From: Anoplolepis gracilipes
Lineage: Eukaryota; Arthropoda; Insecta; Hymenoptera; Formicidae
DNA length: 64,000 bases
Assembly: GCF_047496725.1 (NCBI RefSeq)
Contig: NC_132971.1
Location: forward strand, 16,052,001 to 16,116,000
Direction of reading: 5' to 3'
This document shows, in pieces, positions 25,977-39,104 of the stretch (positions within the stretch are counted from its first letter, which is position 1; every line of letters starts with the position of its first letter). Under the pieces are notes generated by a model, which saw nothing but the letters and a program-made list of their open reading frames with translations, was not told where the DNA came from and did no database searches. The position numbers were made by a program, and so were the translations under genes.

Positions 25977-26747
25977 TATAATGATGTAATTTCATGAATT
26001 CTTAAAAACTATATTTTTAAATAAAATCTCTTTTATACATAATTCATGAAAAAGATATTAATAAAAGTCTTTTTCAAATAAATGAATTAATCATATCTTA
26101 ACAAATTCTATTCACTCTAAGATTCAAATATACTCTGAGACAACAATCAGGGCATCCATCCCATCGATCGATTCTGTCTTCTACCGCTTTAGACTTCTAA
26201 CCCTTACTCAAAGTTATCTCATCGATTCGAAGTGCAATCCTCGCGCGAAACGCCATATTGCCTCCCGATCTTGAAATTCGAGAGTGCCATGCAAAATGTC
26301 ACACGTTTAAATGTGAGAGTATCGATCAAAGTGTTGCGAGTCCAAGTGCATGATCTTTTTACTGATAACCCAGAGAAAAGAAGAAAGTCTAAGAAGAGTT
26401 ATACATTACTGGAAGCGGTAAAGTAACTCTGGACTGTGAGTACATATTTATTATTTTGTGTATTAGAAAGTTGTGTTATATATAAAATTGTATATCTAAA
26501 TTAATAATTTGTTATGATATCATAAGTAATGGTTTATGGACGCGACAAAAAAAAAGAATATTCATTTTCGATCAACTAAACAATCTAGGAAATGGGAATT
26601 AACTTCTCGTCGTGTGCAAAAATCATATTAAATTGTTCTAGTCAGTTCATCAAAGTAAAACAATATGTTTTCAAAGTGTATGAAAAAAGAAAGTCTTAGT
26701 ATTCGATAGGCTGCACATAAAGACATATATGGCGACACCATTAGTGT

Positions 26748-27089
26748 ATGAAACCAGAGACACGGAACGATGATCTCATCTGCCCTTATCAGATAATTGA
26801 TCAAACTTTAATTGAAATAAACCAAACCGGTTGTCGGTTATACAAAGCTTTAATTGAGCATTGTCCAGCAATGTTCAGTGAGGTTTCTAATTCGGCATCG
26901 GAAGTACGATTCTCGGTAACAATTATACGAAATCGGAACATCATGGAAAAACGCAACAAACAATCTAAACATACTGAAAACCGCAGTATGTTTTGGATAC
27001 TTAGCTTCCTTTTCAGGCTAAACCTTCCAAGTACTGAGACCTTGAAACCAACGTCAAGGTGTATCTGTTCGAGGGGTTATATAAGGTAA
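26748..27089 (+). other. Unassigned open reading frame in a locally GC-richer patch
   Basis: A 113-codon frame starts with ATG (begins MKPETRNDDLICPYQIIDQT). I do not recognise it. A strong acceptor, ttagcttccttttcag, lies inside it (AG at 27015-27016) and a donor-like AAG/GTAACG follows at 27085/27086. An alternative reading is therefore a 69-base exon, 27017-27085, which is open in one frame only. An upstream donor-like GGACT/GTGAGT at 26437 could belong to the same transcript. A spliced non-coding RNA is as likely as a coding gene. Confidence 0.18.
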
Positions 27090-27099
27090 CGGAAACTTA

Positions 27100-30000
27100 A
27101 TGATTTTCAAAATGAAATAAATAAATGAAATATAACTTAAATATTTATTTCTTGTCAGATAACAATAGAATATAAATTACTATTTGAGTATATTACTTGA
27201 TCTTATTTTTCTTTTTAATTAAAAAAATTTTTACATTTGTCAAATGTCCTTCACAATTATTCTACATTGCTCTAATCTATCACACAGGTTCGTATTGCTG
27301 TTTGTACCATGTTGCCTGGTATAATAGTTTTTTTTCTATATATATATATATATATACACACACCTGTATCGCATCTTTCTTTCCCTCAATAAAAATGATG
27401 TAGATATAGATATATTCTAAAAAAAACAATCATCAAATATCGTTTCTGTTACTAAAGTAAATTCGGATAAAAGTAGGATTTATAAATTATAAATTTTATT
27501 GTAAATTAATCAATTTAAACTTTTTCCAATATTACAAACCTACATTATTTATGAGATTAATCAATTTTTTAATCTTTGGGATATAGTTTATTTTATCTAT
27601 TTTATTTATTTATACACTTTATTACTTTATTATTTATATTACTTATACAAACACTTTCTATATTTTATTTGTAAAAAGTCTTGAAATATTTAGTAAAATA
27701 TTTAATAAAAAATGTTTGATTTTTATATAATATTTTATGTATTATTTCATTGCATAAGAAAATATTGAGATTATACATGATATATAAATTTAAATTCACA
27801 GATATAATGAACAGAAAGAATATAGAGATAAAAGAAAATGGAGAGAAATTAATTACAAATTATAAGTATCATGTTAAATCATTAGTTGAATTAACAAAAA
27901 ATGTTGCATCAAATAAATCTCAATAACTTGAATTTCAGTCTAAAATATAAAAAAACCATATCTCAAATTATGCATCATACGTCCGAAAGTAATATGAAAA
28001 AGAGACGGCAACGATAAACATTTTTACATATCTTTATATAGATAAAATAAATTAAAAGGCATAAGTTAACAATTTTCTTGCTTCTAGATTTTAATTTTCT
28101 ACATATATTTAATTATGTAATACATAAGGAAGAGATAGAGCTATATTTAGACGCACATAGAATATAATTGTATAACAGCGTAAAAAGTATACTTTTATCT
28201 TAGAAATACAAAAACTACTTATGTTAACAGAACAAAAATAATAATTTTCTCAGATTAATTTTAAATAAACAACTGCAATTTCTTTCTTTTCAAAATATAT
28301 TATTAAATATATAATATTATATATTATTAAATATTAAAATTATGATTATTTTAAACTTATATTATTAAATATTAAAATTATGATTGTTTTAAACTTATTA
28401 TTGCATATATAATTGCTGTATTGCTTAATTATACAATTATTTCATATTTATTTTGTATGTGTTTTTTTAATCTCGAGTTTAAGAAGTAAAAAATTTTTTT
28501 CTTTTAATTCTGAAAATTTCTGCTTTAATCAAATTTATGCAATATTGATTGATCAAAATAATTATACAAAAAGTTACATATAAATATCTTATATTTTATT
28601 TAATTATCTCCTCAAATTTTTTATTGCATATGTTTGAGGTTCTCTTCTCGTTAATAAAAAGTGAAGAAAACTGGCAAATAGAGTCAACTACAGTTGAAAA
28701 TGTATAAATTTTTAAATAAAACTAATTAAAATTTTTCTTGATAAACTGTGCGCATTTGACACACTTTTTTAAAATCAATACTAATAATTATAAAGTCTCA
28801 CATACAATTTGAGATCTCTAATAACCTCTTAAACTTCTGTAAAGAATCATAAACTAGAAAAATATCGAGATATAATGGTTAAATCAGGAATCTGATTCAA
28901 TTCTCATTACTTGATCATTTTAAACATTTGTAATAATTTCAGAATTATAAAAGATTAAAGTTACATTAATAAAGAGCAATAAGAGAGTGAAAGAGAAGAA
29001 GAGAAATTGTTTCACGCTAAGATTTTATTAATTTTTCACTAAAATTAATTTTGATTTCTCAAATGATTTTGTTTTGTTTTCTTAATTTATTATATGATTT
29101 TTTTAGTTTATTATATGATATTGTGTAATAAAAATAGTATACATATATACATTATTTTTAGAGATTTAAAATTTTATTAACTAAGGAAAAGTTATGAATT
29201 TAATTAAATGAGTTTAATTCAATATCATTTCTTTAATTAAAATACATCTCGTATTTGACTTAAATATTTAAACTAAAAAAATAATAACAAAGTAAATACA
29301 TTTAATATATTAGTAAATCAAATTAACAACGTTCAGGATGTTAATGTCTATTCGTATGTTTTAATTATCAGATTAAAAGATCAAAAAATAACTTTCTTTT
29401 TAAGAAATAAATATAACATTAATCTTGATATCTTTTATTATCCATTTATTATCCATTATAAATTAAAAAGCCACACACAAATTAATATTAATAATTAATT
29501 AATTAACCCAATACTTTTACGGATTCTGTATAAAGTGTAAAAAATTATTGCTTTTGAACAACAAATTATTTTATTAACAAATTAACAATAACAAAGTACT
29601 TTTTTGTCTTTTAAACAAATATTTAATAAAATGCATTATCAAAAAATTTTTCTTTTTAGATATAAATTTTTGAAAGAAATATGTGAAATAAATAAAAATC
29701 TACTTTACAAAATTATTGTTTGTAATTACTATTAGTAATTATTTATTATAATTATTTAAGTTATTATAGGTAATACATTTATAAAAAAATCGACAATTAA
29801 AGGATTATAACAATAACATAATAATTTGTAATTTTTATCTTTATTTTATTTTTAGATTTAATTTAAATTATTTTATTCCAAATTACAAATAAAAACATTT
29901 ATTGCAAAAAAAAAAACTTGACGCTGTTATAATAATTTTTATGTATATACTTTATTGTGTTTTAATTATTTAATACAAGCGATTAAAATGTTAATTTTGA

Positions 30001-30480
30001 TTCTCGTAACAACGCCAGGATCCTATATTTATATATTACAGATCAATATAAAGCTTGTTTCGAGTCAATTCTGCTCTTGCTGGTTTGATTGGTGAGTCAC
30101 AAACTTTTATTGTATAACAAATAAATCACATAATTACATGTGAGTATATATATATATAAAAATGTTTTAATTTTTTATTCTTTTAAATTTTTAATTTTTA
30201 ATTTTTTTAAGTGTGTTGTATACAAGAATTTGTATACTTTATTATGCATTTATTGTTAGTGTGTCTTTTTTCTTAAAATATACTTTTATCTATGTCATAT
30301 ATTGTATTTTGACTGTATTATATAATTTAACACAACCGAGCAATATAAATACAAATATCAAGTAATGTATGTGTGATGAACGCTTACAATAAAGTGTATG
30401 TATATATCGTTAAACTATCAGACACTTGATTTCGATTGATGAAAGGATTTCATGTATCCTGCATGACACAATCCACTGGA
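27100..30480. other. Very AT-rich gene-free stretch
   Basis: Almost pure A/T with a few short simple repeats. It contains a tandem duplication near 28321 and one 50-base exon-like segment (30042-30091: acceptor atatattacag, donor TG/gtgagt, open in one frame). Nothing else was recognised. Confidence 0.5.
28321..28396. repeat. Tandem duplication, 38-bp unit x2
   Basis: The unit starting atattattaaatattaaaat recurs 38 bp later with one A/G difference in the TATGATTATTTT part. Confidence 0.8.
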
Positions 30481-33150
30481 AATTATAGTGGCGTATTTAA
30501 TGTGTAATCCGTGTATATCGTTATGCGATTACATGAATTCATGTGCTTTTGTGAACATGACAAATGATCGGCCACGTGACGGAATATATTCCGCGCGTTG
30601 CAAGTATACAATTCAATTTTTATTCCCAAATGGATCTGTTAGCCGGTATTTCGATGAGACAAGCACAATATATATACGATTCGGTTCAGACATAATTTAT
30701 GGTTTTCGCACGTTATCGTTTCCATCTAGCTCGGGAATAATCCCATCTTTACAGTTATCGATGTCTCGATGGTGGCTCAAAGTTCGATTTCGTCCGGCGA
30801 TGTATCCCTGCAATCCGTTGTCGACCCTTCTTTGACGAAGGTCGGCAACGATTATTCACCATATGCCGTTTGACATCGGCCGGACAAACGTATATATTTT
30901 ATAGTGTATTTATATTGCATAAATATTACGGATTACCTACTTTCTTTTGAGAACTGTTTTACTTTTTCATATTTTTTACAGTAATTAATTTTGAATAAAA
31001 TATGTTTAAACATGTTTCATTAAAATTTCTTGTAATTTATGCTGTGTTATGTTTTTATTATATGTATTATTTAAGTTATATTTAATTTATGATGTTAGAG
31101 TGTGATATTTATTTTTATTCATATGATATAATTGAAATGACAATAAATTGCCATAAAGTTGTTTTATATAATTGTCTATATTTAAAACGATGTGAATATA
31201 TGATTTATCGAAAACTTTCTCTGATGAAGATTAGAGAGAGGGATACATAATAGTTCATCATGTTGATTATATCTATTTCAAATAGTCGGTTGTGAAAATT
31301 TGTATATTTATATCATGTATCGCGCAGGAAGAGTAGTTTATAATCGATTTTGTTTACTCAAGTGTCTATAGCCTTTTTCTCGCTACCCAGAGATAATATA
31401 TCGCAGAAATTTATGCACGATCACGCTACGTCATGCCGCAAAGTACTTCATAATTTGTCATGATACTATCATAAAATATATGATATCCTATGTAACAGCA
31501 ATTATTATAACTTGTCATTCTTTAATGATGGAACACAGAGGATGTAGTAGGGAGATTATCCAAATCGTAATAAACTGATCGATCGTAATTAGATTTATGG
31601 CTATTTAAGAATAATTGAAACCAGCGTGTAATAATTATAAAATTATCTTGAAATTCTCAATTTTCCAATAAACAAAAATCTGTTCCTCTCACCCTTCTAT
31701 TATAATATAATTCACGATTTCTTTAATTTTTTTTTAATTTTCGATGGATTTGAGAGGTTGAACGTATCAAACTCCAATCACCACGGATAACGAGGGCTGC
31801 TATATGGCAGTTTATCGGCATCAGTGATCCGTAATTATAATTAAACATTAATCACGTAAAATCGGAGCCAGTACACCGCTGAATTCGAGGCAATCGAATT
31901 GCCTCGTATTAGAGGATGAGAGAAAAGTACGACAGAACGACAGGTTCAATACTGGAATACAGAAAACGATTGTTCGAACGAACATTAATGATATAGCTCA
32001 ACATAGTCGACTGCATCCCTATGATTGAAGTCTCACTTAATTATCACCGATTTATCTCGTATTAACAGTTTATAATAAAAGCAATTTGTATTATTGATTA
32101 TTATGCTTGATCCTACTTATCAAACATAAAAGCATAATTTAAACAGATATTAATATCGCATTAAAATTGTATAGTATCAACTGATAGAAAATTGAGAGAA
32201 GAAAGCGATTATAACGTTATATAAAAATTGTTTCCTCTTAATGTTTTTATTTACATAATATCAAATTGTCCGCAAATGATATTCATATATATAATAGGAT
32301 ATTCATATAATATTAAATCATTTGACTAACAGCATTCGTATGAGAGAAATTTGAGCGCCGCACATAGGAAACCATTCTCTGTACGTTTTGCATAAAATAA
32401 TTACGATTATAATTAGCGAGTAATGTTGTTGCAGTTAATTATAGTTGCGAACAAACGTTAATTGATCGCATTGAGCGTAGGCACAAAAACACGGAAGCAA
32501 TTAAATTTAGCGAATATATGCAAAGGAAGGTGGACCACGAGTAGAGAAAACGTCGCGTGGCTGACATTAAGTACATAAGTTCGACATCGTCCCGTTTTCG
32601 GAACGTTTCTACGATCCATAGTCGTTAGGATCCGTGCATTTCCGTTCTATACGAGAGAAATTATGCACGGGCCCCGAAGACGCCGCCATATATTATTCAG
32701 GATTCTGTTCGTGGGAGCTCAACGACGGGGTACCGCACGAAATCATTCTACCTTTGCTCGTCCTTTGGCCGGCTTTTTAAACGTTCTCTTTCAATCCTAG
32801 ACGATAAATTAAATATTACTATCATATTTGTGGCTACCAGCTGCGCCCGTGAAGCTATACATACATTCATGTCCTTCTCATGAATGCCTGGAGGAATGTG
32901 AAAGCTCGTATAAGCTACGTGGGTTTTCGCGAGAGTCTTTCAAAAGTCTTCTACAGAATTCTTCTACAGAAACGGTCGTTACATTCACATTCAAGTCATT
33001 TTCTTCTATTATAATTGCACATCTTTGCAAAATTGCGACTCATTTGATTCTAGCATATCTAATTTTTTTTTATTTCGTAAAAGCATACTTAATATAATTA
33101 ATTAGAGAAAATTAAATTTTGATAAAATAAGATTATAACATTTTTTAATA
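30480..33150. other. Gene-free stretch
   Basis: A GC-richer island at 30480-30860 holds a 115-codon plus frame (30488-30835) that does not look like a known domain. 31720-31930 and 32340-32960 are further islands, with a plus frame at 32828-33097 of unknown meaning. A small perfect hairpin (CGAGGCAAT CGA ATTGCCTCG) lies at 31886-31906. Confidence 0.4.
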
Positions 33151-33732
33151 TAGAGTAAACTCGGGTAAGATGGGAGGGATAGTTTTTTAAAATGCAAAAA
33201 ACATACTTTTTATTTTTGTTATTTTTTAATAGTGTTTGGCATATTATTTTTACTGAAGCTTAAATTACGTAATATTATCAAAATTAAAAGAAAAATATTT
33301 AATAGAAATTTTATATTATCAAAATAGTACAACATAAGCATTGGCCATCTTACCCAACTTTTAAGGAAAAGATGACCATAGTGACGGAAAGATGGTCATA
33401 ATATTTATAAAAAAATAGTAGAAATGAAAATCAAAATTATAGATCATATAACAATTTACATATCTTTGTAATATGTCTAACGTCGATTACGATAGCTTAA
33501 CTGTAATTTATTCGACGTTATAACAGTTTTTAGTGGATAAATGAAAAACTTTGCATGTAGAGTCAAAAATAAAAATATGATATAATATTCACAATATCGT
33601 TATTTCGAATAATGTATGCACATAAACTACTGTATAAATATCGATTATCTTTGATAATGACTAAAAAAGCGCATTATGTAGCGATTATTGAAAAAATTAT
33701 AGCCTATGGCCATCATACCCTAATTTACCCTA
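33151..33732. mobile_element. MITE, TAGGGTAA family, copy 1
   Basis: The left end reads TAGAGTAAACTCGGGTAAGA and the right end, reverse-complemented, TAGGGTAAATTAGGGTATGA; both are followed by TGG. The interior is AT-rich, with internal echoes of the terminal motif (ggccatcttaccc near 33343 and gatggtcat near 33391). No ORF. It shares its termini with the element at 36961-38129. Confidence 0.6.
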
Positions 33733-34214
33733 TGTATCATAAAACGTTTTAATAATAGATATGCCATTAAATTACAAGATTCTATCTTTTTATTGAATTT
33801 GATAAAAAAATTGATCGAAAAAAAGACAAACAGATTTGAATCGAGTGACTTACATAATAAAAGATTCATTTACTAATTTGCGATACAACGAAAAGAATTA
33901 AAGAAAAATGCTTTCCTTCAGCGATCATTACAGCAAGATTGGTTAATTTAGGAATAATCAACAAATGAGCAATTCGACACATGTTTATCTCACCGCGAAC
34001 AGTAATAATCATTTAATTGGATTACATTATACGCGACACTGTGACCGCAAATGTTCCACCACCGTACCAAGCACGTAACCATCGCAGAGGATCGTGGCGG
34101 GCTGCAGTGGATTCATCTGATGCAATAATCCCGAATGACGTACTTTCGCGGCGAGTGCCTCAGAGTAAACCGATTACCACGTCGGTTCGTAGAAGGGGTT
34201 TTAGAGGAAGGGAA

Positions 34215-34292
34215 AGGCCAAATCGAATAAAGTTATTCACGCGGGTAGAGGGTGAAGGCACGAGCCAGGAATCGCCCGTCATTCCATTTCAT
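34215..34292. repeat. Diverged duplicated segment, copy 1
   Basis: It contains aaagttattcacgcg, then a purine-rich linker, GCCAGGAAT and CATTCCATTTCA. The same series occurs about 470 bp to the right. The overlapping frame 34017-34307 begins at a non-ATG codon and has no recognisable domain. Confidence 0.6.
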
Positions 34293-34687
34293 TCCAAAAA
34301 TATATAATACATACGCGGTATATGTCTACCTTCATTACTACGAAGACTTCCTTTGCTATATTGTATTTTGAATAATTGAAACTATTCTCAAGGCATTGAT
34401 TTATGAAAGCGATAAAAAAAACTCCGAATAAAACAGTATGCTAAAGAAATGGACAACTCGAAGGAAACTTAATCGATACGAGGTCAGTAGGACAAGGAAT
34501 TATAGTGAAATGACAATGCACTATGTGCATACATGCTATATAACCTCGCTAATTTTTGCAAAAAGAATACACAGCAGCATTGCATTAAAAAATGATGTAA
34601 TATAAATGAAACGTGGAAGAGAGGGTTATTCAGTAGTTAACAAATGGCAGGGTTGGCGAAGACAATGAAATGTCTGGAAAATGCACA

Positions 34688-34770
34688 AGGGCGAAGCGAC
34701 TAAAGTTATTCACGCGTAAGGGCCGACTAGAGAACGGAGCGACCAGGAATTGCTCGCCATTCCATTTCAG
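34688..34770. repeat. Diverged duplicated segment, copy 2
   Basis: taaagttattcacgcg, a linker of about 25 bp, ACCAGGAATTGCTCGCCATT and CCATTTCA. It matches copy 1 at both ends, with a differing linker. The overlapping frame 34670-34915 gives KLFTRKGRLE against KLFTRVEGEG in copy 1. Either a duplicated coding motif or chance translation of a non-coding duplication would explain this. Confidence 0.6.
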
Positions 34771-35369
34771 AGTGCTACCTAGATACGCGCCAACATCGGG
34801 TGTGCCGGAAATATCCTTCTTTAACGTTATACAACATGGTGGCCTTACAGAGGCGAAGTTTTACGCTTTCAACAATTTTAAACTGACAATGAGTCTTGAT
34901 TACGTCATCAAGTGAGCCTCTCCACAGTATCATTTTGTCGGATCTCTTTTTTGTTACACCGTTTATCTTTTCTAATTTAGTTATAAGTCTATTTTTATGA
35001 AAGAAGAAAAAAAAAGAATTTTGTATGTCAACGATTAAAAAGATATTTTTGTAATTTTAATGGTAACTTTCTTGCCATCATTATTTTATTAAACTCTAGT
35101 TTAATCAATGTAATTTGAGAATTTCTTGTCAGATACTCTTCGAATCGATGCAAATGATTGTGACTTCTATAAAGATTTATTTATAAAAGATATCAATTAA
35201 TTTTTAAAGATTATTAATAATTTTAATTATCTTTCTTATATAATTGTGTTAAATTTTTTATTTATATATAGTACATAATTGCGAATGTTATGACAAGTAC
35301 GCAGATTAAATTTCATATTCATAATTTTATCGTTTTGCAACTTTGCTGTTTATCATTTGGCGAATGAGT

Positions 35370-35950
35370 TTTCTATACACCCTATACGCATAGAGCGCAT
35401 TCACAGACACCCGTACGGAAACGCGGCGTTCCAAGGATGAGCGCAACAACCGCCATGTCTGTCGGTCAGGACAGGCATGCAGATGATGCGTCGCGGTCCA
35501 GGAGCAGCATCCTTGAGTGCCCGCACGTCACCCAATTCGGATTCCTATATATTCCAGGGCCGAGTCTCTCGCGTCCCTCGCGCGATACTCGTTTCTACCA
35601 TCCAATAAAATGGAAATGTCTCCGCTGCTGACACGCGAAGCGTGGGCGAGGAGAGAGGTAAGGTGTCCGCGCGAGCTTTTATTGTCCCGCCGTAGTAGAG
35701 TAAGCAGCGTGCTAGCACGCGTGTAACGTATGTATATAGGAAAACACGCGTCAGCGCGAAACGCGCCGTCTGTTCTCTTTCGATGGGGAACGCGTCGAGT
35801 GCTTTTCATGGGATCTGTCCTCGCGTACTTTTGTATCGAACGAGATGAGAGGATGGGACGACAAGAGATGGAGAACGAGAGGAGGCCGAGAGACCCGTGT
35901 GCGTGGAACAATGTTATTGCTCGCGATACAACCGAAGGACTGTAACGAAT
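35370..35950. promoter_or_regulatory. CpG-rich island, possible promoter or first exon
   Basis: Markedly GC- and CpG-rich against AT-rich flanks, with a consensus donor GAGAGAG/gtaagg at about 35658. The longest frame of the island is 190 codons on the minus strand (36100-35528). It overlaps three plus-strand frames, and its low-complexity Arg/Ser-rich product has no recognisable domain. I read the island as regulatory or 5' UTR rather than coding. Confidence 0.25.
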
Positions 35951-36671
35951 CGCGCGTCTCGTACGGTCAATTTTGCTGGGAATATTGTAGGAACGGATTA
36001 ACGCCGGATACAGACTACTGAAAATATCGATTAGATTGAATAATTGATAAAATTTAAATAGACGTGTATAATAGAATATTAGGAATATAGAAAATACCAC
36101 ATGTATTTCTGAAGTTATCTTCGCAGTCCGAGGAGGTGAGCGAGAGTGTGATAATAGCGACGATTTAATTGAATTACATCGATCGAAACATTGTGCTGCG
36201 CCAGTCCAATGCTTTTTCGTGACTGTTACTGTCTCGTTCTTGTAATTATTCAGTATTGTAATTATTAGGAATTATTGAGTAGAATGCAGGATTTAGTCGA
36301 AATCTAATGTTTTTTTTATAGATGTACTAATGAAGATTGTTATTGTATTATTCTGCTCACAACAATTCGTCGTACAATTTAGCACGAAAATACAGCATCT
36401 TTATTTAGTCATATTATCTCTCAAATAAAAAATGTAACGTCTGAGTTGTTTGAATCAAATTTTCGATATTTTTGATCAATTTCGTAAGACAAGTACACAA
36501 TAATCTACACTTGTTTGATTACGGACCGCGATTATTCTACGGGAGTAGTAAGTAGGATTAAGGGATGATATAGAGGGTTATCCATCCTATGTGTGCATGA
36601 CACAACCGCTCCTTCATACACACAGCTGTCACTTCTTTGATAAATTGAAATTTGAAAGATAGCTATCCATA

Positions 36672-36676
36672 CTCTT

Positions 36677-36761
<85 letters not shown>

Positions 36762-36781
36762 CGCTCTCTCTTTCTCTTTCT
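36672..36781. repeat. (CT)n microsatellite
   Basis: One of the longest CT runs in the window, with a CGCTCG interruption near its right end. Confidence 0.95.
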
Positions 36782-36960
36782 GATTAATATGTAACAATCA
36801 ATTTATAAAGAAAAGAAAAGAATCGTGCTAACGATAGGATAATAGTTTAATGAAAATAGAGCAAAATAAGATTTTTTATGTTACGTTATTAAGTCACATT
36901 ATTTATTATTAATATGATAGAAAGGAAGACAATAATATTTTTTTCGTGCGTTTATATATA

Positions 36961-38129
36961 TAGGGTAAGTAGGGTGAAGATGTCACATTAACTTTGAAAG
37001 ATTATATTTTTGTAATTATTAATTATGTGAAAAAGAAAATCGATAATATCGTTATATAATATCGTCATATACTTGTATTTGATTATAATTATAGGACTCT
37101 ATTTCTTTTATTCTTTTTAAGGAACAAGGAAAAAATTCTTATAAAAGTGGTTTATATATGTAGATAAAATACGATATTTGGGATACAATACGACATTTGG
37201 GATGCCCCAATATTCTTACGTAATAATGAAATTTTTAATCATACATTTAATTTTATATCGTAATATAATATTAAATTTAAATACAAAACATAACTTTTTT
37301 ACTTAAATTAAATTAACAAAAAAAAAATTAGAATAAATTTGAAATATTTTTGTTTTTTTCTTTAACATTTTTCAAAAATTTTTTATTTTATTTTCATTTT
37401 CTATATTTCTATTTTCTTAATTTTTTTAGTCTTATTTTCTTCTCTTGTCTTTTCAATGTGTTCTTCTTACAAGTTGCACTTGTAAGATGCATTGCATGTT
37501 ATTTCTATTGCATCTTATCAAACATATGAAACATTAAAAATTTAGAAAAGTAATAATAAAAAGAATACTGAACTTGTACATATGCTTATAAGGAATAGGT
37601 TACATGATTCACTAAGAACAATATTTCAAATAAATCCACTATTTGAGAACATAAGTTTTACGTAAGAAGAATAATCTTATATTTTAAGAATATTATAAAA
37701 TTAAATAATTAAAAAATTAGTAATTAGTAATTTTATTTTAAAAAACTAGATTGATCTTGATATGACTTTGGCACGTATACTTAATGTCAAACTAATAAAA
37801 ACTTTATCTTTTTTCCCTTTCAAGCCAAATAAATTTCGTCTGAAACATTTTTTTTCTAAAATTTTTTTTATTTTCAAATATTTGTCTGTATCATTTAAAA
37901 TGAAAAATTCTGTATATACATTTATGCATATATATATACAAATTTTTAACTTCTAAAATACAGAAACAACTGCGCATTGCCGTTTCGATACCCACAAAAA
38001 ATAATCTACAAAATAAAAGCTAAAAACTAAAGATTAAAAATAGATTAATGGCATCTTTTATTGAAAAATTTAAAAATCATAGAGAAATAGTATCTTTCAG
38101 CACATGGCATCTTTCTCGCATTTACCCTA
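36961..38129. mobile_element. MITE, TAGGGTAA family, copy 2
   Basis: The left end reads TAGGGTAAGTAGGGTGAAGA and the right end, reverse-complemented, TAGGGTAAATGCGAGAAAGA; both continue TG.CA. About twice the length of copy 1. The interior is very AT-rich, with a repeated TTTGGGAT motif near 37177 and 37196. A 64-codon frame (37762-37956) is low complexity and not a transposase. Confidence 0.6.
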
Positions 38130-38503
38130 TGTATATTTTATAAAATAATATTTTATATAGTAAAAACATTCTATCAAAGTTTTCCTTTCTAAATAAAATG
38201 TATTTGTAAAAATAAAATTAATGCAATTAATACAAAAAAGATATAGTCAATGTCACAGATACAGAAAAACGTTAATACATATATCTATCATGTTTATAAG
38301 AGACCAGTATTATTGCAAAAAATAGAGAAAGATAAATATTCGATACTACGAGGAAAAAGACGTATATGAAGTTACCTTATCGTGAAAGTTGGATATAACG
38401 TAAGCTACTAGTATAGAGAAGTAGTAGGTTATCTGATACATGCCCATCCAGCAGCCAAACAGATCTATAGCACCACGCCGAGTTGTCAGCACGCGAATAA
38501 AGG

Positions 38504-38508
<5 letters not shown>

Positions 38509-38568
<60 letters not shown>

Positions 38569-38599
38569 AAGTATTATGTATGTATGTATGTATGTATGT
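38509..38599. repeat. Compound (TA)n-(TG)n-(ATGT)n microsatellite
   Basis: TA run 38509-38553, TG run to about 38568, then ATGT repeats to 38599. Frames of 76-206 codons around here (38377-39406) read through this and the next tract and are spurious. Confidence 0.95.
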
Positions 38600-39037
38600 C
38601 GCTTTCCAGCCTTCAAGTCGAGATACGTTCGTTGGTCGCGCAACGAAAGCGTGTCTTCGCATACCAATGAGTACTGTACATAAGGACGAGAGGGACGGGT
38701 GACCGTATTCGCGTTTGCGTCCGCCCGACGCGGAAGATTTTACGAGTAAAACGAGGTAAATCGAATATGCACTTCTCTCTCTCAGTTGGAGAAACTATCG
38801 ATTTTCGTGCGCGCCGTCGGAAAATATGGGTCACACGTGCGAACGTTAGCCTCGCGTGAAAATTTGTTTCCGGAATGTTTGTCGGCGGATAGCGTAGCCA
38901 CGCTGCGAGTGCATGAAAGAGCGCGAGACAAGTCGATTCCAAAGGTTAAGCATGAATGCACTTTCGAACACTCATCTGACTTTATGAGTAACGGGACGCG
39001 GGAATCCCGCCAGCTCGTATGTATGAGTATACATGTG

Positions 39038-39060
39038 TATATAATATATATATATATACG

Positions 39061-39103
<43 letters not shown>

Positions 39104-39104
39104 A
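39038..39104. repeat. Compound (TA)n-(TG)n microsatellite
   Basis: TA run followed by TG run. It lies inside the apparent 206-codon plus frame 38786-39406, which it keeps open as an IYIYI/VCVCV stretch. Confidence 0.95.

Noticed and set aside
26391..26450. Ig-like reading (…KVTLDCEY) before a GTGAGT donor
   Set aside because: An in-frame stop lies a few codons upstream and no polypyrimidine acceptor precedes it. The resemblance to an Ig strand is too short.
35528..36100. 190-codon minus-strand ORF
   Set aside because: Overlaps several plus-strand frames in a CpG-rich island and extends into AT-rich DNA. The product is Arg/Ser/Tyr-rich without a domain; a long frame in CpG-rich DNA is expected by chance.
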